From Desulfobacterales bacterium (lineage in GTDB: Bacteria > Desulfobacterota > Desulfobulbia > Desulfobulbales > JAJRZW01), in assembly GCA_026993265.1 (NCBI GenBank), contig JALWTY010000001.1, positions 1-32,963 on the forward strand: a stretch of 32,963 nucleotides of DNA. Direction: 5' to 3'. Of the stretch, positions 23,726-31,959 are shown one piece after another. Numbering within the stretch: position 1 is the first letter of the stretch; the number at the start of each line of letters is the position of its first letter. The position numbers and the translations under genes are program-made. Under the pieces are notes generated by a model. The model saw only the letters and a list, made by a program, of their open reading frames with translations. It searched no databases and was not told where the DNA came from.

Positions 23726-24618
23726 GCCGTCTGTTCAGGGGGACAATCTCCAGGACCGCCGCTGATCCCGCCGGCGCCGCCGCCGCGGGCCACGTCCTCC
23801 CGCACCCCTGCCTCGCCTGTGGGCATGGGCGGCACCCGGGAGTGGCCGATGGCGAAACCGCCGTCGAGCCGCAGCACCGCGCCGGTCATGTAGTCGGCGT
23901 CGCGGATTAGAAAGAAGAGGGCCTTGATGAAGTCATCGGCCCTGCCGGTGCGGCCGGTCAGGATCTGGCCAAGGACGGCATTCCTCTGCTCTTGCGTGAG
24001 GAGCTTCCAGCCGCGGGTCAATTCGCCGTGGCGGCTGTCGAAGATGCCGAGCATGATCTCGTTCACCCGCACTTCCGGGGCGCAGAGCCTCGCCCAGGTC
24101 TCGGTGAAGCTCGACACCGCCCGGTTGGCCGCGGCGTAGCCGTCATTGAAGAGCAGTCCGGCCGGGCCGCTGCGGCCTATGATTCCTGCCACCGACGACA
24201 CGTTTATCACCACGCCGCCATTCCTTTTCAGCAGCGGCAGGTGGGCGTTGAACACCCACCACTTGGCCTTGAGGGTGGTGTCCATCTCCAGGCCCCACTG
24301 TTCCGGGATGTATGGTCCGTGGAGCACCGGCATGCCGCCGCGTTCGATGTTGTTGACCAGGATGTCGAGGCTGCCATAACGCTCGGCGATCGTCCGGGAG
24401 AGTTTTTCCACTTCTTCAGGCTCGCGAAGGTCTACCCGCACGGCCAGATGCTCCGGCCCCAGGGCCGCGAGCTCTTCCCGCATGGCCGCCGATTCCTCCG
24501 GCCAGTCGAACCAGGTCATGACCACTTTCGCGCCCTCGCGGGCCAGGGCGAGCCCGGCCTCCCGGCCGACGCCCCTGCCCCCGCCGAGCACCAGGGCTGT
24601 TTTTCCCCGGATTTCCAT
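23722..24618 (-). CDS. Short-chain dehydrogenase/reductase with Asn in place of the catalytic Lys
   Basis: This 298-residue Rossmann-fold SDR has an NAD(P)-binding glycine motif (LGGGRGVG, residues 11-18), NNIERGG replacing NNAG, and the NVSSVAG serine (141/142). The active-site Tyr161 is followed by A-A-A-N165, so the YxxxK lysine is Asn. Loss of this Lys usually impairs the classical SDR reaction, so activity is doubtful or unconventional. The last ~40 residues are Gly/Pro-rich and outside the normal fold. It lies 10 nt after the MltD-like gene on the same strand, though the two have no obvious functional link. The substrate is unknown. Confidence 0.85.
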   Translation of the reverse strand: MEIRGKTALVLGGGRGVGREAGLALAREGAKVVMTWFDWPEESAAMREELAALGPEHLAVRVDLREPEEVEKLSRTIAERYGSLDILVNNIERGGMPVLHGPYIPEQWGLEMDTTLKAKWWVFNAHLPLLKRNGGVVINVSSVAGIIGRSGPAGLLFNDGYAAANRAVSSFTETWARLCAPEVRVNEIMLGIFDSRHGELTRGWKLLTQEQRNAVLGQILTGRTGRADDFIKALFFLIRDADYMTGAVLRLDGGFAIGHSRVPPMPTGEAGVREDVARGGGAGGISGGPGDCPPEQTA

Positions 24619-24628
24619 ATCCGTCGTA

Positions 24629-26308
24629 TCAGGCGTCGATGTCGCCGGTCTTGAGCACCAGCATTGTTCCAGGATGGATGATGTCGCTTTCCAGACCGTT
24701 CCAGCGCCGGATGTTGTCCGGGGTCACCCGGAAACGCCTGGCGATTTCCCACAGGGTATCGCCGCTCTGCACGGTGTAGTAGGTGGTGTTGGCGACACTG
24801 TTGTCCGCGGCCCGGCCGTCTTCTGCGTCGGCGAACCTGGTTTGGGGGAGCGTGGCGCGCGCGGCAAGCTCCCTGCCGCCTTTGTCCAGGAAAAGGGCCA
24901 GGCGTTCGCCCGCCTTTATTCTCGACGGATCCTTGAGGTTGTTCCAGGCGGCGATCAGGGCCACCGGCACGTCATATCTCCTGGCGATGCTCCAGACGCT
25001 TTCTCCCGGCCGCACCCGGTGCAGCACCAGGTTGCGGTTAGCTCCGCCCGCGGTGCGCAGTTCGTCGAGCGGCACCGGCGACAGGCGGTACACCGTGCGC
25101 TGCCTGGGTATACGCAGCCGCTGTCCCGGCCTGAGTTTCAGGCTTGACAGGTTGTTGGCCTTGAGCAGGGTGGTGCGGCTTATACGGTAGCGCCGGCATA
25201 CCTTGGCAATGGTGTCGCCCGGCCGGACGGTGCAGGTCCGGAAGGTGGTGACCACGGTGGCGTAGACCCGGTCCAGGTTTCTTTTCACCCTGTCCGCGGT
25301 TCCCGGCGGCACCCTGACCGGATAGGAGGAAACGTCCGGCGGGGTGATGCCGCGGCGCAGGTGACGGTTGAGATCCTTGAGCGTAGCCGGATCTATGCCG
25401 CCGGCGACCGCCACCGCCGCGAGCGAGGTCCACGGCGGAATGTCCACGGTCTCGAAACTCAGGGGCGCAAGCGGCTCGATATCTGTGAACCCGTACTTCT
25501 CCGGAGACTTGGCGATCATGATGGCCGCGGTCAGGCGGGGGACGTATGCCCTGGTCTCGCGTTTGAGAAAACGGCGGCGGACCAGCTCCCAGAAATCACG
25601 GGTCCGCGCCCTCCTGACCGCGCGGCCTACCCGGCCGATGCCGCCGTTGTAGGCCGCGACCGCGAGCCGCCAGTCTCCCAGTTCCTCGTACAGATCCTTG
25701 AGGAAACGTATCGCGGCTCTGGTTGATTTCACCGGATCGCGGCGCTCGTCCACGAAGTTGTCCACCCGCAGCCCGTACATCCTCGCGGTGGAACGGAGGA
25801 ACTGCCATGGGCCGACAGCCCGGGCACGGGAATAGGCGGTCAGGCTGTAGCCGCTTTCTATGAGCGGCAGCCAGGCCAGATCGCCCGGCAGCCCTGCGCG
25901 CAGCAACTCTTTGCGGACCATGTCCACGTATCTTCCCGCCCGGGTCAGCCAGAGCCGGAAGGTTTCGCGGTCGCGGCGCTGGAAGATGTCCAGGTAGCGG
26001 CGGACGTAGCGGTTGTAGGCCATGGGGAAGTCGTATTCCGGCTCCATGGTTGCCGCGGCTTCCGGTTCGGGCGCCGGATCGGCGGCGGTTTTCATGCTGT
26101 CGGCGGTGTCGTTGGTATCAGCGGTGGCGATCACGGGGATCGGGGCCGGAAGCGGGGGGGGCGCGCCGCACCGAGGCAGCGCGGGCGGCGGAGGAGCCGC
26201 AAGCCGCGCCTCTTCCCTTGCCAGCTCCGGTCTGATGGGGGCGCAGGCCGCGGCGGTTATCAGGATGGCCGCGGCATACGTTGCTATGGATGTGGTGGAT
26301 GATCGCAT
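24629..26308 (-). CDS. MltD-like membrane-bound lytic murein transglycosylase with three LysM repeats
   Basis: The ~559-residue envelope enzyme cleaves peptidoglycan glycan strands to 1,6-anhydro ends. A probable lipoprotein signal (MRSSTTSIATYAAAILITAA before Cys22) is followed by a Pro/Ala-rich linker. The SLT domain has the catalytic Glu (WLPLIESGYS, residue ~151), GPWQF and AAYNGGIGRV, as in the MltD/family 1 type. Three C-terminal LysM domains bind peptidoglycan (TVRPGDTIAKVCRRYRIS, RVRPGESVWSIARRYDV, TVQSGDTLWEIARRFRV). The start at 26308 gives a normal signal sequence. The longer ORF from 26416 adds 36 residues that cross the divergent PBP promoter. It is divergent from the large PBP gene, a sensible cell-wall pairing. 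Confidence 0.88.
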   Translation of the reverse strand: MRSSTTSIATYAAAILITAAACAPIRPELAREEARLAAPPPPALPRCGAPPPLPAPIPVIATADTNDTADSMKTAADPAPEPEAAATMEPEYDFPMAYNRYVRRYLDIFQRRDRETFRLWLTRAGRYVDMVRKELLRAGLPGDLAWLPLIESGYSLTAYSRARAVGPWQFLRSTARMYGLRVDNFVDERRDPVKSTRAAIRFLKDLYEELGDWRLAVAAYNGGIGRVGRAVRRARTRDFWELVRRRFLKRETRAYVPRLTAAIMIAKSPEKYGFTDIEPLAPLSFETVDIPPWTSLAAVAVAGGIDPATLKDLNRHLRRGITPPDVSSYPVRVPPGTADRVKRNLDRVYATVVTTFRTCTVRPGDTIAKVCRRYRISRTTLLKANNLSSLKLRPGQRLRIPRQRTVYRLSPVPLDELRTAGGANRNLVLHRVRPGESVWSIARRYDVPVALIAAWNNLKDPSRIKAGERLALFLDKGGRELAARATLPQTRFADAEDGRAADNSVANTTYYTVQSGDTLWEIARRFRVTPDNIRRWNGLESDIIHPGTMLVLKTGDIDA

Positions 26309-26409
26309 TGGGATGTCCGGTGTTTCGCAAAGGTTGTACCCCATGCGGCGTTTTTTGGCAAATGTTGACGGACCCGCAACAGGCCGCGGCATGCGCTGAT
26401 GGTTTGGTT

Positions 26410-26438
26410 TTGCCAAGCGGATAAAAGTCCGGTATTAT
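26410..26438 (+). promoter_or_regulatory. Predicted sigma-70 promoter of the class A PBP operon
   Basis: TTGCCA (26410-26415) and TATTAT (26433-26438) are separated by exactly 17 nt, each one base from consensus. Transcription would start near 26446, about 75 nt before the PBP start codon. Confidence 0.65.
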
Positions 26439-26519
26439 CTCACACGTTTTCTTTTTCGGCAGATACCGTCTGTCAGCGTCATTGTTCCCCTGAAAGCCGG
26501 GGTCCGGATAAATCACCGT

Positions 26520-29500
26520 ATGCTGAGAAGACTCACAGCCCTGATTCTTGCCTCTCTGGCCGGAGCGGCACTCGTCCTCACCGTATCCTTTTATGCGGTG
26601 GTGGTCTTCGGCTCCGGGGAGGAGATCAGCCAGGAAAACATAGAAAAGATCCTCGCGGTGGAAAGCCCGGTGTACTATGCCGACGGCCTCACTCCGGTGG
26701 GGGTGTTCTTCGAGAGCGCCCACCGCCAGTACATTCCCTACGAGAGGATTCCGCGCGACTTCGTCAACGCCATAGTCAGCGCCGAGGACCGTAACTTCTT
26801 TCGTCATCACGGCATCGACTTCATGGGAATCCTGCGGGCCATGGCGGTCAATATCCGGGCGGGCCGCATCGTCCAGGGCGGCAGCACCATCACCCAGCAG
26901 ACCGCGAAAAACCTCTTCAAGCGCAAGGACCGTTCCCTGGGAGCCAAGCTGAAGGAGCTCATCTATGCACTGAGGCTCGAGTATCACTATCCCAAGGAAA
27001 AGATCCTCGAGTTCTACGCAAACCAGTTCTACGTCAGCGGCAACGGCCGCGGGCTGGGGGTGGCGGCCAGATACTACTTCGACAAGGACGCCTCCGAACT
27101 GGACCTGATCGAATGCGCCTTCATTGCCGGCAGCGTCAAGAAACCCAATTACTACAATCCGTTCATAAAGAATACCCCTGAGGAGGAGGCAAGGGCGAGA
27201 CGCAAGTCGCGGGAAAGGGTGGCGTACGTCCTGCGCCAGATGTTCCGCAACCACTACATCGACCGCGCCACCCTCGAGGCCGCCCTGGCCCGGGAGATCC
27301 CGTTCAGGCAGGGAAAGATGACCTATTCGCTCAACACGGTGATGGACCTGGTGAAAGCCGCCCTCACCGATCCGGACATGGAGGATGTTCTCAGGCGTCA
27401 TGGCATAGACAACGTCGCCACCTCCGGGGTCAAGGTCATCACTACTGTTGAGAAACCGTTGCAGGACAGCGCTGTCTATTCCCTGCGCAAGGAGCTTTCC
27501 CGGCTCAGCGTGAGACTCGACGGCTACGATCATGCCAGGCTTCAGGAACGTTATTCAGCCATGCCCCTTGGCAGAGACGCCCCGAAGGTGGGGGATTTCC
27601 TCCTTGGCCGGGTGGTCGGAACGGATGCCGGTGACGGTACGATTTCCGTGGCCTTTTCATCCTCGGACCGGGTGGACGGGGTGATCGACAGCCGCGGAAT
27701 AAGGAGCCTGCTCGTATCCCTGGTCAAGTACGAGCGTGAGTTGTGGTCCACGCCCGGCCGGGGCGAACTCGCCCGTTTCGTCCGCTCGTTCTCTCCCGGT
27801 GAGCTGGTTTACGTGAGCGTCAGGGAAGCCGGCGGCGACGGACCGCTCGTGCTCGATCTTGAAAAGTACCCGCAGATCCAGGGGGCGGCCCTGGTCTACC
27901 GTGAGGGAACCATAAGGGCCATGGCCGGCGGTTTTGAAAACCGCTTCTTCAACCGCGCCATCTATGCCCGCCGTCCCATGGGCTCGGTGATGAAACCGCT
28001 GGTGTACACGGCCGCGATCCAGCTCGGCTGGAACTCGATGGACGCGCTCGACAACCGCCGCGACGTCTTCGTGTTCCAGGGACAGCCCTACTTCCCGCGC
28101 CCCGACCATGAAAGCACCTCGGCCAGGGTGTCCATGAGCTGGGCCGGCGTCCATTCGGAGAACGTGGCTACCGTATGGCTTCTCTACCATCTTTGCGACC
28201 ATCTCAATACCGCGCAGTTCCGCGAGGTCCTCGACACTCTCGGGCTGGAGCGGCTTCCCGGCGAGGAGCATGCCGACTACCGCGCCCGCATCCGCGACGC
28301 CTTCGGGATCGTGGTCGACAAGCCGCAGCTTTACCGTATCGCCTTTGCCCGCGCCGTGGCCAGCCTCGAGCCTGATCTGATATTCTCCGGCCTGATGGAC
28401 GAGTACGAGATCTTGAAGAGCATGCACTACGGTTACGGGTTTGACCGTTTCGACGAGGAGGTTGACGAGGAGCTCGGCCTGGACGAGGAGGTTGACGAGG
28501 AATCCCTGTCGCCGCGGGAAAGGGTGGAGTACCGGAAGAAGAAGGAGGAGGCGCGTTTGCGTCACGAGATCCTCCGGCGCAACTACCTCCGTTACGCCGA
28601 CCTTTATGACATGTTCGTGGACCTGCGCGACGGCGATATCCTCGAGGACGGCGAGCCGGACGAGGTCGTTCTGTATCAGGACCAGGCCGGCTCCGGTTTT
28701 TTCGTCAGCGACCGCGATGATCTCGATGGGGTGGCAACGCCTGTTACCAGGGCTGAACTGGCCCTGCATCTCGATCTGATGGACGAAGAGGGTAGAGACG
28801 CCTTCTGGAGAGGCGTGAAACTTGACAACACCGTAAGCGTAACCACGTTCGAGAGCCTGACCAATGCAGTGGAAAGCGAGTACGAAAAACTCGCCGCCCT
28901 GCCGCCTTACAGTCCGGAAGTGCTTTATCAGGTCAGGGATTTCCGGGTCATGGCCGCGCTGCTCTACCTCACCGGCTTCTGCCGGGAGATAGGGATCGAG
29001 AGCAAACTCGATCCGGTTCTTTCCTTTCCCCTGGGCTCCAATGTCATAACCCCGCTGGAAGTGGCGAGGGCATATGAGGCCCTGGCCACCGGCGAGGTGG
29101 TCACCATGAACGGCAGGGGGTTCTCGGTCGGGCTTTCCATAATAAAGAGGATAGAAGACAGCGACGGCGACGTCATATACGAGGCGACACCGCACCGCAG
29201 GCGGGTAATCGCTCCCGAGGTCGTCCTCGAGGTCAGTGATATCCTCCGTAACGTGGTCAGGTACGGCACCGGACGCTACGCCAGCCGCCACGTAAGGCTG
29301 CGCAGCCGCGACCCGGAGCGGAACCGCCAGCTGGCCGAGCTTGATCTCAAGGTTCCGGTGGCGGGCAAGACCGGCACGGCCAACCGCTTTACCAATGCCG
29401 CTTTTGCGGGTATCATACCCGGAATAGGCCATGGCGGCCTTTTCAACCTTGCCGACGGCTATGTCCTGGCCACCTATGTGGGATACGACGACAACAAGCC

Positions 29501-29843
29501 GATGGTGAGGACTTCATCGCATATAACCGGGGCCGCAGGCGCCCTGCCCATGTGGACCAGGATCGCCAATACCATACTTCTTGAGAAAGACTGGGCCGCC
29601 GGGCTGGATCTGGTTGACCTGACCTTTTCCGGAGTTTCCATATTGCCGCTCGCCCATCCGGGAAGCGGGTATATGGAGGTTCCGGTTAACGCTGAACGGG
29701 GCGGTCTCCCTGCTGGGGAAGACAGCGGGGTTGGCATATTGACTTACGGTGAACCGGTCGGAGGCGGCCGGATAAAGCCGGCGCGTTTTTTCCGGCCGTA
29801 CTGGCGGACGGAAGGGGGCGGCAATGACACGGCGCAGGAATAA
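26520..29843 (+). CDS. Bifunctional class A penicillin-binding protein with an enlarged transpeptidase region
   Basis: This inner-membrane protein polymerises and cross-links peptidoglycan. An N-terminal membrane helix (LTALILASLAGAALVLTVSF) precedes the GT51 glycosyltransferase domain, with SAEDRNFFRHHGID (E89) and GGSTITQQTAKN (~120-131). The transpeptidase domain has S489-VM-K492 (SxxK), S546-E-N548 (SxN) and K950-TG (KTGTANRF). The SxN to KTG distance is about 400 residues, roughly twice the usual. The extra part includes an acidic repeat (DEEVDEELGLDEEVDEE, ~646-662) and a charged helical stretch. At 1107 residues it is longer than PBP1a/1b of E. coli. The DNA of the acidic part contains a 20-nt direct repeat. 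Its last 20 nt overlap the TPR lipoprotein gene. Confidence 0.92.
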   Translation: MLRRLTALILASLAGAALVLTVSFYAVVVFGSGEEISQENIEKILAVESPVYYADGLTPVGVFFESAHRQYIPYERIPRDFVNAIVSAEDRNFFRHHGIDFMGILRAMAVNIRAGRIVQGGSTITQQTAKNLFKRKDRSLGAKLKELIYALRLEYHYPKEKILEFYANQFYVSGNGRGLGVAARYYFDKDASELDLIECAFIAGSVKKPNYYNPFIKNTPEEEARARRKSRERVAYVLRQMFRNHYIDRATLEAALAREIPFRQGKMTYSLNTVMDLVKAALTDPDMEDVLRRHGIDNVATSGVKVITTVEKPLQDSAVYSLRKELSRLSVRLDGYDHARLQERYSAMPLGRDAPKVGDFLLGRVVGTDAGDGTISVAFSSSDRVDGVIDSRGIRSLLVSLVKYERELWSTPGRGELARFVRSFSPGELVYVSVREAGGDGPLVLDLEKYPQIQGAALVYREGTIRAMAGGFENRFFNRAIYARRPMGSVMKPLVYTAAIQLGWNSMDALDNRRDVFVFQGQPYFPRPDHESTSARVSMSWAGVHSENVATVWLLYHLCDHLNTAQFREVLDTLGLERLPGEEHADYRARIRDAFGIVVDKPQLYRIAFARAVASLEPDLIFSGLMDEYEILKSMHYGYGFDRFDEEVDEELGLDEEVDEESLSPRERVEYRKKKEEARLRHEILRRNYLRYADLYDMFVDLRDGDILEDGEPDEVVLYQDQAGSGFFVSDRDDLDGVATPVTRAELALHLDLMDEEGRDAFWRGVKLDNTVSVTTFESLTNAVESEYEKLAALPPYSPEVLYQVRDFRVMAALLYLTGFCREIGIESKLDPVLSFPLGSNVITPLEVARAYEALATGEVVTMNGRGFSVGLSIIKRIEDSDGDVIYEATPHRRRVIAPEVVLEVSDILRNVVRYGTGRYASRHVRLRSRDPERNRQLAELDLKVPVAGKTGTANRFTNAAFAGIIPGIGHGGLFNLADGYVLATYVGYDDNKPMVRTSSHITGAAGALPMWTRIANTILLEKDWAAGLDLVDLTFSGVSILPLAHPGSGYMEVPVNAERGGLPAGEDSGVGILTYGEPVGGGRIKPARFFRPYWRTEGGGNDTAQE
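28453..28502 (+). repeat. 20-nt direct repeat within the PBP insertion
   Basis: GACGAGGAGGTTGACGAGGA occurs twice with a 30-nt period, encoding DEEVDEE twice. It suggests recent slippage or duplication in a disordered acidic loop, which probably tolerates length change. Confidence 0.75.
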
Positions 29844-31704
29844 TAAAGAGATTTTCATCGACGTTCTGGCCGCTCTGGCCTTGGCCCTTATTGGCCTGGC
29901 TCTCTGCTCCTGCGCTCCGGTGAAGGTTTCCGGCGCGGCCGGCCAGCGTATAGTCGAGCTTCCGCCCCGGCCGATGACCGACGACCGGCCCCTCGACGCC
30001 GTGCCGGCGCCGGCCGCGCCGGAGGAAGTGAGCCCCGGCGCTCCTGACGAGCCCGCCGGTGCCCCGGCCGAAGATGGAGTTGGCGCCGAACCTGCGGCGC
30101 CGCCGCAGGTTCAGGTGGTAAAGGTGCTGGTGCTGCCCGATTCCTCCCGGGTTGACGCCCGGCTGAGCGGCTACGCCGAAAAACTCAGGAACTGGAAGCT
30201 GCTCGAGGACCAGATCGTCTCTCTCGGCCTCGAGGACCGCCGTCCTGACGGCTGGGCCGCCTGTCTCAGCGATATCGAGGAGATATTCAACGGTTACTCC
30301 AACCTGCTTGATCTCGTCCTGAAACAGTCTTCCCCTTCTGACAGCGCTGACACGGTGGATTTTGATCTGTGGGGCGTGTACTACAAGGATATCGCCTTTC
30401 TCGAAGGCGATTGCGACCGTATCTTTCGGGACGGGGCCTCCCTGGTCAAGGGATGGCTCGACCGTTTCTCCAGCAAGGCCAGGGAAGAGGCCGAGGAGGC
30501 GGTTGAGCGCTATGCCGAGACCGGCAAGTACGAGGAGGCTATCCTCGCCTACAACAATCTTCTGAGCAGTTATCCCGGCAGGCTGATGAGCTCCGAGGCG
30601 CGGCGCGCCTACGCCATATCCCTGCTCAAGACCGGACGGATGAACGAGGCGGTCGAGGTGCTGCAGGACACGGTGGAGCAGTTGCCTCCGTCGCCGGAGC
30701 GGAGGTCGCTTGAGCGGCTGTGCGGCGATCTGCTCCTGAGCCTTGGCCGGGCTGACGAGGCAAAGGAGTATTACCGCAAGCTGGCGGAGTTTTACAACTC
30801 CCGAAAGGGGGACGATATCTGGGTCAGGGATCAGCTCGATCTTCTTTCCCGGGGCGATACCGACAGTGGCGCCTATACCATGTATCAGGAGGTTCTGCGC
30901 CATTATCTCGCCTTTGACGGCCGTTATATCCCCGAGGGCATGGAAAAGGCGGTGCGGGCCCTGGAGGAACAGTATCCCGGCAGTCCTTTCGCGCTCAGGG
31001 CCAGGGAGAATCTGCGCGAGGTGCTTGATTCGGCCCGGAGCTGGTTTGAAGGAAAGATGGCCGAGATAGACCGGCTGGTGGAAGCGGGCGAGTTCGACCG
31101 CGCCCGCGGGGTGGCGGACATGCTGCTCGCCACGGATCTGTCCGACGCCACCAGGGAGATGGTGCAGCATACTCGCGAGGAGATAGACCGGGCCGAGGAG
31201 CTGGAGATCGCCCGCCAGCAGGAGTTGTTGAAGAAAACCCGCGAGTCCCAGTGGCAGGAGGCGGAGAGCCTGCTGGACAAGCGTGATTACGACGGCGCTA
31301 TCATGATATACAAGATGCTCTACGGCACCGAGTATGACGAGCAGGCGAGAAAACGGGTGGTCGCCGCCTCCGACCGCGCCGCCTCAGAGCTGCGCCGCAA
31401 GGCCGCAGAGCTTTTCATCAAGGCAAGAAGGGCGGCCGATTACGACAGCAAGAGACAGTATTTCATCGATTCATGGAACACCCTGGCCGGGATAGGCGTG
31501 AAATATCCTGACACGACCTTGATGGAAAAAGTCAGGCAGAACCTGGAGATCCTGGCCCGTCAGATAAGATCCTTTGACCCGGATCTGCTCGATACCCTCG
31601 AGAACGCCGGGGAACCGGCCGCCGGCGCCGATACTCCCGGCGGCGAAGCCATGGAGCCGCCGCATCCGGCTGCGCTTCCTTACAGCTCCAACGGAGGCAT
31701 GTAG
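29824..31704 (+). CDS. TPR-repeat lipoprotein, possible partner of the upstream PBP
   Basis: The 626-residue exported lipoprotein has signal peptide and lipobox LCSC (IGLALCSCAP, lipidation near residue 30). A Pro/Ala-rich spacer follows, then many helical hairpin repeats of tetratricopeptide type, for example AVERYAETGKYEEAILAYNN, LLSLGRADEAKEYYRKLAEF and LLDKRDYDGAIMIYKMLYG. It is likely outer-membrane-anchored in the periplasm. The start overlaps the PBP gene by 20 nt, so they are coupled. Outer-membrane TPR lipoproteins such as LpoA activate PBP1A in E. coli. A similar role is inferred from location only. No C-terminal LpoA-type periplasmic-binding fold is recognisable. Confidence 0.75.
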   Translation: MTRRRNNKEIFIDVLAALALALIGLALCSCAPVKVSGAAGQRIVELPPRPMTDDRPLDAVPAPAAPEEVSPGAPDEPAGAPAEDGVGAEPAAPPQVQVVKVLVLPDSSRVDARLSGYAEKLRNWKLLEDQIVSLGLEDRRPDGWAACLSDIEEIFNGYSNLLDLVLKQSSPSDSADTVDFDLWGVYYKDIAFLEGDCDRIFRDGASLVKGWLDRFSSKAREEAEEAVERYAETGKYEEAILAYNNLLSSYPGRLMSSEARRAYAISLLKTGRMNEAVEVLQDTVEQLPPSPERRSLERLCGDLLLSLGRADEAKEYYRKLAEFYNSRKGDDIWVRDQLDLLSRGDTDSGAYTMYQEVLRHYLAFDGRYIPEGMEKAVRALEEQYPGSPFALRARENLREVLDSARSWFEGKMAEIDRLVEAGEFDRARGVADMLLATDLSDATREMVQHTREEIDRAEELEIARQQELLKKTRESQWQEAESLLDKRDYDGAIMIYKMLYGTEYDEQARKRVVAASDRAASELRRKAAELFIKARRAADYDSKRQYFIDSWNTLAGIGVKYPDTTLMEKVRQNLEILARQIRSFDPDLLDTLENAGEPAAGADTPGGEAMEPPHPAALPYSSNGGM

Positions 31705-31959
31705 CCGTCTTCTCGTCCGGCCGCATTTTTTCTTCATTTTCCCTGCCTGCCCTGCATCGTCAAGCGCAGTAGTTTTTCAACGGGCTGCTATGCCGCTCTC
31801 TTGTCCGTTCACAAGGGTTGTCTGGAAAAAACGATTTCTTTTCCTGCAAAGTGCTTGAACTTTCTCCTCGGTGTTGAGGTAGAATATTTCTGGTCTCTGT
31901 TCCACGCATGGGGCCGGCCGTGATTTCTGGGCAGGCAAAGTCTTCATACGGAGCGGGAA
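31705..31959 (+). other. 255-nt gap before the CheA-like gene
   Basis: I see no gene or terminator hairpin here. A weak -35/-10 pair, TTGAAC (31855-31860) and TAGAAT (31880-31885), has a 19-nt spacer, longer than optimal. The first part is T-rich. GGAG precedes the downstream ATG. Confidence 0.3.

Noticed and set aside
27657-29432. 591-codon minus-strand ORF across the PBP gene
   Set aside because: It is antisense to a protein with clear GT51 and transpeptidase motifs. It has no ribosome binding site and no recognisable sequence.
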